64,000 bases of DNA from Streptomyces mirabilis (GTDB lineage Bacteria > Actinomycetota > Actinomycetes > Streptomycetales > Streptomycetaceae): positions 2,108,001 to 2,172,000 of the forward strand of contig NZ_CP074102.1 in NCBI RefSeq assembly GCF_018310535.1. The letters run 5' to 3'. The position numbers and the translations under genes are program-made. The notes under the pieces are model-generated. The model saw nothing but the letters and a program-made list of their open reading frames with translations. It made no database searches and was not told the origin of the DNA. Of the stretch, positions 60,001 through 64,000 are shown piece after piece. Each line of letters begins with the position of its first letter. Within the stretch, counting starts at the first letter, position 1.

Positions 60001-61107
60001 CTATCGCTCGGTCGCGGCCAGCTGTCCGCATGCCCCGTCGATCTCCTGGCCCCGGGTGTCCCGGACGGTCACCGGCACCCCGTGAGCCGCGATCGCCTCG
60101 ACGAACGCCTTCTCGTCCTCGGGCCGCGAGGCGGTCCACTTCGAGCCCGGCGTCGGGTTCAGCGGGATGAGGTTGACGTGCACGGGCTTGCCCTTGAGCA
60201 GCCGCCCGAGCCTGTCACCACGCCATGCCTGGTCGTTGATGTCCCGGATGAGGGCGTACTCGATGGACAGCCGGCGTCCGGACTTGGCCGCGTACTCCCA
60301 ACCGGCGTCGAGCACCTCGCGCACCTTCCACCGCGTGTTGACGGGGACGAGGGCGTCGCGCAGCTCGTCGTCAGGGGCGTGCAGCGAGATGGCGAGACGG
60401 CACTTGAAGCCCTCGTCGGAGAACCGGTGGATGGCGGGCACCAGCCCGACCGTCGACACGGTGATCCCGCGCTGCGAGAGCCCGAGCCCGTCCGGCTCGG
60501 GGTCGGTGAGCGCGCGGATGGCGCCCACGACCCGCTTGTAGTTGGCGAGCGGCTCGCCCATGCCCATGAAGACGATGTTGCTCAGCCGCGCCGGACCGCC
60601 CGGGATCTCGCCGTCCCGGAGGGCCCGCATCCCGTCCACGATCTGGTGCACGATCTCGCCCGTGGACAGGTTCCGGTCCAGCCCGGCCTGTCCGGTGGCG
60701 CAGAACGGGCAGTTCATCCCGCAGCCCGCCTGCGAGCTGATGCACATGGTCACCCGGTCCGGGTAGCGCATCAGCACGGACTCTACGAGCGTGCCGTCGA
60801 ACAGGCGCCACAGGGTCTTGCGGGTGGTGTCCTGGTCGGTCGACAGATGCCGCACGACCGTCATCAGCTCGGGAAGCAGCGCCTCCTGGAGCTTGCCGCG
60901 CGCGGCGGCCGGGATGTCCGTCCACTCCGCGGGGTCGTGCGCGAACCGCGCGAAGTAGTGCTGCGAGAGCTGCTTGGCGCGAAACGGCTTCTCACCGATC
61001 GCGGCAACCGCCTCTTTGCGCTCGGCGGGCGTGAGGTCGGCGAGGTGCCGCGGCGGCTTCTTGGCTCCGCGGGGGGCGACGAATGTGAGTTCTCCGGGCT
61101 TAGGCAT
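60001..61107 (-). CDS. rlmN: 23S rRNA (adenine-2503-C2)-methyltransferase
   Basis: Radical-SAM enzyme of 368 residues that methylates A2503 of 23S rRNA (and A37 of some tRNAs). The cluster motif is CGMNCPFC; other family signatures are [37 protein letters not shown] and the conserved Cys near the end in EIDGACGQL. The start is taken at MPKPGELTF (61107); a second ATG two codons upstream is also possible. No good ribosome-binding site is seen, so the message may be leaderless. A 47-bp copy of this leader with 39 identities lies at 62277-62323. Confidence 0.95.
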   Translation of the reverse strand: MPKPGELTFVAPRGAKKPPRHLADLTPAERKEAVAAIGEKPFRAKQLSQHYFARFAHDPAEWTDIPAAARGKLQEALLPELMTVVRHLSTDQDTTRKTLWRLFDGTLVESVLMRYPDRVTMCISSQAGCGMNCPFCATGQAGLDRNLSTGEIVHQIVDGMRALRDGEIPGGPARLSNIVFMGMGEPLANYKRVVGAIRALTDPEPDGLGLSQRGITVSTVGLVPAIHRFSDEGFKCRLAISLHAPDDELRDALVPVNTRWKVREVLDAGWEYAAKSGRRLSIEYALIRDINDQAWRGDRLGRLLKGKPVHVNLIPLNPTPGSKWTASRPEDEKAFVEAIAAHGVPVTVRDTRGQEIDGACGQLAATER

Positions 61108-61205
61108 GGCCATACCAGTGTCGCAGATCGAATTGCGTGAACTGGGCCGCGAGCCGTGCAGGGTGATCGTCATTGGTCGTCTCTGGTCGTCATGGGCCCT
61201 CCTCG

Positions 61206-61540
61206 GACGGCCCAGGGACGGCCCGGCGCACACACCCTGCCGGCTAAGGGAAACGTGGCTGATCCTCTCCCTCACGCGGGTACAGCGACGCATCGCCGAC
61301 ATCGAACAGCGGGAGGCCGAGCGGCGACACGGCGAGCAGGTACGACCGCAGATACCCGACTGGCTGCTCGAAGTAGGCATAGGCAGCGACAAACCCCCGT
61401 AGCTGTTCACATTACGAGTTGTCCGATCTTGGTCCGGGGGCGTCCGCTGACGTTCGCCTTGAGGCTCACATGCCTGGTCAGCGGGCCTGCCGGACCTCGA
61501 CGGACGTCGACAGACCGACCCGGAATGTGTGGCGGGCCCC
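61206..61540 (+). pseudogene. Degenerate DUF6233-type gene
   Basis: The readable part ([53 protein letters not shown] then stop at 61402) matches the pattern of Streptomyces DUF6233 proteins, which normally continue with a VHxGxC and a C-terminal ACxHCRPD stretch. Beyond the stop, other frames give VHITSC and [10 protein letters not shown], consistent with frameshifted remains. DUF6233 genes are often found in mobile or plastic regions. Confidence 0.5.
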
Positions 61541-61576
61541 AATGGCGGGCCCCAATTGAGACCACGGCCTCTTCGT

Positions 61577-61661
61577 CCCAACCAGGTCAGGACAAGATCC
61601 CAACCTGACCTCGGCCGCGTTCATGCAGGTCAGGTCATTGGTATGAGATGGCCTGGTTGGG
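61577..61661. repeat. Nested inverted repeats
   Basis: Outer arms CCCAACCAGG (61577-61586) and CCTGGTTGGG (61652-61661); inner arms AGGTCAGG (61584-61591) and CCTGACCT (61604-61611); AGGTCAGG recurs near 61627. It lies just downstream of the leftward small secreted-protein gene. Confidence 0.7.
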
Positions 61662-61676
61662 GACTCGAAGGGAGTG

Positions 61677-62003
61677 CTAGAGCACGAAGATCAGGACGCC
61701 TCCGCGGTTGAGGAAGAACCCGTGGTCGTCGAAGCGGTGATCGAAGCGGAACCCGTTGTGGTCGAAGCGTTGATCGAAGCGGAACCCGTTGTGGTCAAAG
61801 CGGAACCCGTTGTGGTCGAAGTGTTGATCGAAGCAGCCTCCGCCCCAGTCACCGCGGTCGCCGCACGAGTCGGTGGTCACATGGGTGTGCACGGCAGGGG
61901 CTGCTGCTGCGGCCGTGCTTGCTGCTCCGATCGCAGCGCCGCCGGCCATCAGAATGCCGGCCGCGGACACTGCGGCGAGACGCCTCGCACGTTGTGCTCG
62001 CAT
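61677..62003 (-). CDS. Small secreted protein with Asp/His/Asn/Phe repeats
   Basis: Protein of 108 residues. Signal peptide at about 1-38 (RLAAVSAAGILMAGGAAIGA, then ASTAAAAAPA). The mature 70 residues begin with HTHVTTDSCGDRGDWGGGC, a possible Cys pair, then three exact copies of FDHNGFRF mixed with FDQHFD, FDQRFD and FDHRFDDHG. The aromatic/charged alternation is unusual; His/Asp density suggests metal or surface binding. The tail is a short hydrophobic piece (GGVLIFVL). Start ATG at 62003. Plus-strand translation of the same DNA also gives repeats, but only this strand has a signal peptide and a terminator. No family is recognised. Confidence 0.72.
   Translation of the reverse strand: MRAQRARRLAAVSAAGILMAGGAAIGAASTAAAAAPAVHTHVTTDSCGDRGDWGGGCFDQHFDHNGFRFDHNGFRFDQRFDHNGFRFDHRFDDHGFFLNRGGVLIFVL
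61747..61817. repeat. DNA repeat coding for the FDHNGFRF units
   Basis: CGGAACCCGTTGTGGTC occurs at 61747-61763, 61780-61796 and 61801-61817 (33- and 21-bp steps, both multiples of three). Copy-number change would keep the frame, as in expanding surface-protein repeats. Confidence 0.85.
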
Positions 62004-62433
62004 GATGGATGCACCTTTCCTTCCATCGTCTCGCGCAACTCTCAGCGGGACGAGACGGATAGCCACAGCCGCAAGGGAGGAGCGGCGCGGTCGCAGGCAT
62101 CGCCTCGTACATACGAGGATCACGTCTTGCAGCCAAGATCCCCGCTGCACGGGAACCAGCCGACCCGGGCGTACCCCCAGGTTGAGGCTCTCTATATCAG
62201 TACGCTGACGGCGCCCTTTTGGATTGCGCTTCGGCGGGAAGTGTGCAGGTGAGTTGCCTGTTCGCATCCGACGGCTGCCAGTCCTCCGGACCCAGGCATG
62301 GCCATATCGGTGTCGCAGATCGATGGGGGTGCCGCGCGGCCCGAGTTTCCGGGGTGACCGTCGACGGTTCCGTCGGCGTTCGGTGTGGTCGGAGCGGCCG
62401 GTTCGATGGGTAATTTGCGGGTATTTGCCTGAT
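62004..62433. promoter_or_regulatory. Leader region with palindrome and rlmN-leader copy
   Basis: No gene. CCTCGTA-CA-TACGAGG (62103-62118) is a perfect palindrome about 100 bp upstream of the small secreted-protein start and could be an operator. A TATAGA-like -10 read leftward lies near 62195. The partial copy of the rlmN leader is at 62277-62323. Confidence 0.5.
62277..62323 (-). repeat. Partial copy of the rlmN leader and start codons
   Basis: 39 of 47 bases match 61085-61131, in the same orientation, including TCGATCTGCGACAC and the double ATG (ATGGCCATGCCT). Read leftward it encodes MAMPGSGGL against MAMPKPGEL in rlmN, then diverges. It is probably a scar of duplication. Confidence 0.75.
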
Positions 62434-62799
62434 ATGAGTAATGCATCGATGTATTTGGCGGAGCCCAGCGGTCTGATCAGCCTCGCGCTGTTCCTGATCG
62501 CCGTGGCACTCATCACGCTCCTGGCCGGCAGCTTCTGGCTGAGCTGCCGTATGCGGACCCGCGCACCGCGTCTGCCCCGCGCCGAGGAACAGCCGCACAT
62601 GCCGCAGGGCGGCCCGGTCCGCGAGATGCGGGAGATCCGGGAGCCCGCCGAGATACCCAAGGTGGCCAAGGGCCAGCACGCTCTCACCCCGTACGAGCTG
62701 ACCCACATGTCGACCCGCACGAGCCCGTCGCAGAAGCGAGAGCGCTGGCACGACGGCGGGAGCGGCTCGTTCGGCAGCGGTGGACTGGGCCACCACTGA
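62434..62799 (+). CDS. DUF6479-type small membrane protein
   Basis: Protein of 121 residues: one membrane helix near the N-terminus (LISLALFLIAVALITLLAGS), then a hydrophilic tail with a recurring Streptomyces pattern (EEQPHMPQGGPVREMREIRE, LTPYELTHMSTRTS, GSGSFGSGGLGHH). Function is unknown. Start ATG at 62434. It lies convergent with cdsA. Confidence 0.82.
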   Translation: MSNASMYLAEPSGLISLALFLIAVALITLLAGSFWLSCRMRTRAPRLPRAEEQPHMPQGGPVREMREIREPAEIPKVAKGQHALTPYELTHMSTRTSPSQKRERWHDGGSGSFGSGGLGHH

Positions 62800-62877
62800 C
62801 GCCGACCCGTCGGCCACGCTGCGAAAAGGGGCCCGCCGCCCGGTGGACGACGAGCCCCTCACTGACATGTGTGCAGG

Positions 62878-64000
62878 TCAGCCGGATCCCACGAAGAGCA
62901 CCAGCAGTAGCCAGACCACCGGCGCCGTCGGCAGCAGCGAGTCCAGCCGGTCCATGATGCCGCCGTGGCCCGGTAGCAGGGTGCCCATGTCCTTGATGCC
63001 CAGGTCCCGCTTGATCATGGACTCGCCGAGGTCGCCGAGCGTGGCGGTGGCCGCGACCGCGAAGCCCAGGATCAGCCCCTGCCACCACGTGCCGTCCTCG
63101 ATCAGGTACTGCATGCACAGAGCGCCCCCGACCATCGCGAAGGTGACCGCTCCGAACAGGCCCTCACGGGTCTTGCCGGGGCTGATACGCGGCGCCAGCT
63201 TGTGCTTGCCGAAGCGCCAGCCGATCGCGTACGCGCCCGTGTCGCTGACGACCGTCAGCAGCAGGAACGTCAGGACGCGGCGCGGACCGTCGTCGGCGGT
63301 CAGCATCATGGCCACGAACGTCGCCAGGAACGGCACGTAGAAGGCCGCGAAGACGCCCGCCGTGACGTCCTTGAGATAGCCCTCGGGCGGTTCCGTCATC
63401 CGCCAGGCCAGGACCGCCAGCGCGGTGAGCGCCATCGCCACCCATGCGCCCTCGGCGCCCCGGACATAACCGGAGACGACCATCGCCGCACCGCCCACCG
63501 CCAGCGGGACGAGCGGCGCCTTGATGCCCTTGCGTTCCTCGAGCCGTGACGTGAGCTCCCACAGGCCCACCACCACGGCGACCGCTATGACCCCGACGAA
63601 CACGGCCTTGACGACGAACAACGACGCGACGATCACCGCACCGAGCCCGACGCCGACCCCTATCGCGGCACCCAGATCGCGTCCCGCACTCTTCTTCTGC
63701 GGTGCGGGGGCGGGCTGTGGGACGGGGCTGGGCATGGGCTCCTGCGGCTTCTGCGACGGGGTCCCGAGGGATCCCGCCGACGGGGTGTCGTCGCGGAACA
63801 GGGGGCCACTCAGCCGAGCGGCCCCCCGGTCGTCATCCTGGTCTCCGCCGTGTGCGGGTACGTCGGGCACGATGGGCATGGGGCGAGTCTGCTGCGCGTT
63901 ATGCGCATCGTATGCGGGACCCGCCGGGGCTGCCCCCTGGACAGGCCCCTGCTCGGACGGCCCCCAGTACCCGGCTTGTGGCGGCGCCCCCCAGGAAGAG
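62878..64000 (-). CDS. cdsA: Phosphatidate cytidylyltransferase (CDP-diacylglycerol synthase), 5' end beyond window
   Basis: Makes CDP-diacylglycerol from CTP and phosphatidate for phospholipid synthesis. Around eight helices; the signature SMIKRDLGIKDMGTLLPGHG, with the characteristic Asp/Lys/His residues, is complete near the C-terminus. The N-terminal 100 residues are Pro/Gln/Gly-rich and cytoplasmic. An ATG at 63879 is in frame, but the same frame stays open with similar low-complexity sequence (YWGPSEQGPVQGAAPAGPAY) to the right edge, so the true start probably lies outside the window. No terminator of note follows. Confidence 0.92.
   Translation of the reverse strand, partial: SSWGAPPQAGYWGPSEQGPVQGAAPAGPAYDAHNAQQTRPMPIVPDVPAHGGDQDDDRGAARLSGPLFRDDTPSAGSLGTPSQKPQEPMPSPVPQPAPAPQKKSAGRDLGAAIGVGVGLGAVIVASLFVVKAVFVGVIAVAVVVGLWELTSRLEERKGIKAPLVPLAVGGAAMVVSGYVRGAEGAWVAMALTALAVLAWRMTEPPEGYLKDVTAGVFAAFYVPFLATFVAMMLTADDGPRRVLTFLLLTVVSDTGAYAIGWRFGKHKLAPRISPGKTREGLFGAVTFAMVGGALCMQYLIEDGTWWQGLILGFAVAATATLGDLGESMIKRDLGIKDMGTLLPGHGGIMDRLDSLLPTAPVVWLLLVLFVGSG

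Larger units (their letters stand above)
61108..61676. other. Eroded region between rlmN and the repeat-protein gene
   Basis: No intact gene. It contains the rlmN leader, a rightward DUF6233-like relic (61206 to about 61540), a tandem GGCGGGCCCCAAT pair near 61530-61556, and a nested set of inverted repeats (61577-61661) that may act as the terminator of the leftward gene ending at 61677. Confidence 0.6.

Noticed and set aside
61747..61817. Regularly spaced repeats considered as a CRISPR array
   Set aside because: Repeats are 17 bp, spacing is unequal and short, the spacers are related to one another, and no cas gene is present.
61674..62252. Plus-strand frame with EPVVVEALIEAEPVVVK repeats
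   Set aside because: It is the complement of the signal-peptide-bearing minus-strand gene; it starts without a ribosome-binding site and loses regularity outside the DNA repeat.

Overview
The window is a 64 kb piece of a very GC-rich actinobacterial chromosome, almost certainly Streptomyces. The signs are strong third-position GC bias, GTG and TTG starts, twin-arginine lipoproteins, paired LacI-type operators, a DasR-like site at a chitinase gene, DUF6479/DUF6233 remnants and a PadR/Lrp/ECF-rich gene set. From memory, gene order from about 9.8 to 55 kb resembles the S. coelicolor region between cdsA/rlmN and the gab/epu polyamine genes, in inverted numbering. I could not check that here. No rRNA, tRNA, CRISPR array, integrase or transposase was seen.

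Layout. (1) 0-9.7 kb is a carbohydrate region: an oligosaccharide ABC importer (two permeases and a lipoprotein) divergent from a GH3 glycosidase, with identical LacI-type palindromes at both ends of the shared promoter region, then a secreted GH78 alpha-L-rhamnosidase-like enzyme. (2) 9.8-28.3 kb is polyamine/GABA catabolism: an aldehyde dehydrogenase, a PucR regulator, a membrane ATPase, GABA aminotransferase, a PAP2 protein, a GH18 chitinase, and a six-gene leftward run of aldehyde dehydrogenase, PotD, PotA, PotB, PotC and a PuuB-like FAD oxidoreductase. (3) 28.4-31.9 kb holds a NADAR protein, a DUF4190 membrane protein, a probable aminodeoxyfutalosine deaminase (menaquinone pathway) and a GDPD. 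(4) 31.9-44.7 kb is regulatory and accessory: an ECF sigma factor fused to a zinc finger, membrane segments and an outside domain; a serine hydrolase; a methyltransferase; an MFS exporter with a tandem-HTH Lrp regulator; a PadR regulator with its operator; an ECF sigma factor with a Pro/Ser-rich membrane partner; a sortase with one substrate; and a decaying ADH/cupin/carboxymuconolactone-decarboxylase operon opposite an XRE regulator. (5) 44.8-52.3 kb returns to polyamines: an orphan PotD paralogue, a scar containing relics of a response regulator and a small secreted protein, an aldehyde dehydrogenase divergent from an Lrp regulator overlapping a putrescine-type aminotransferase, then an ABC exporter. 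(6) 52.4-64 kb holds a VOC protein, a LOG-like protein, a LAETG surface protein, a mycothiol-dependent isomerase-like protein, a TPP riboswitch-controlled thiBPQ operon, rlmN, an eroded stretch with a DUF6233 relic and a partial copy of the rlmN leader, a small secreted Asp/His/Asn/Phe-repeat protein, a DUF6479 protein and cdsA, which runs off the right edge.

How they fit: PotABCD and the orphan PotD would import putrescine or spermidine. The aminotransferase/aldehyde dehydrogenase pair or the PuuB-like oxidoreductase/aldehyde dehydrogenase pair would turn them into GABA or its gamma-glutamyl form. GabT and a further aldehyde dehydrogenase would send GABA to succinate. PucR and Lrp proteins are the local control candidates. 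The glutamylation and hydrolysis steps (PuuA and PuuD types) are not encoded here.
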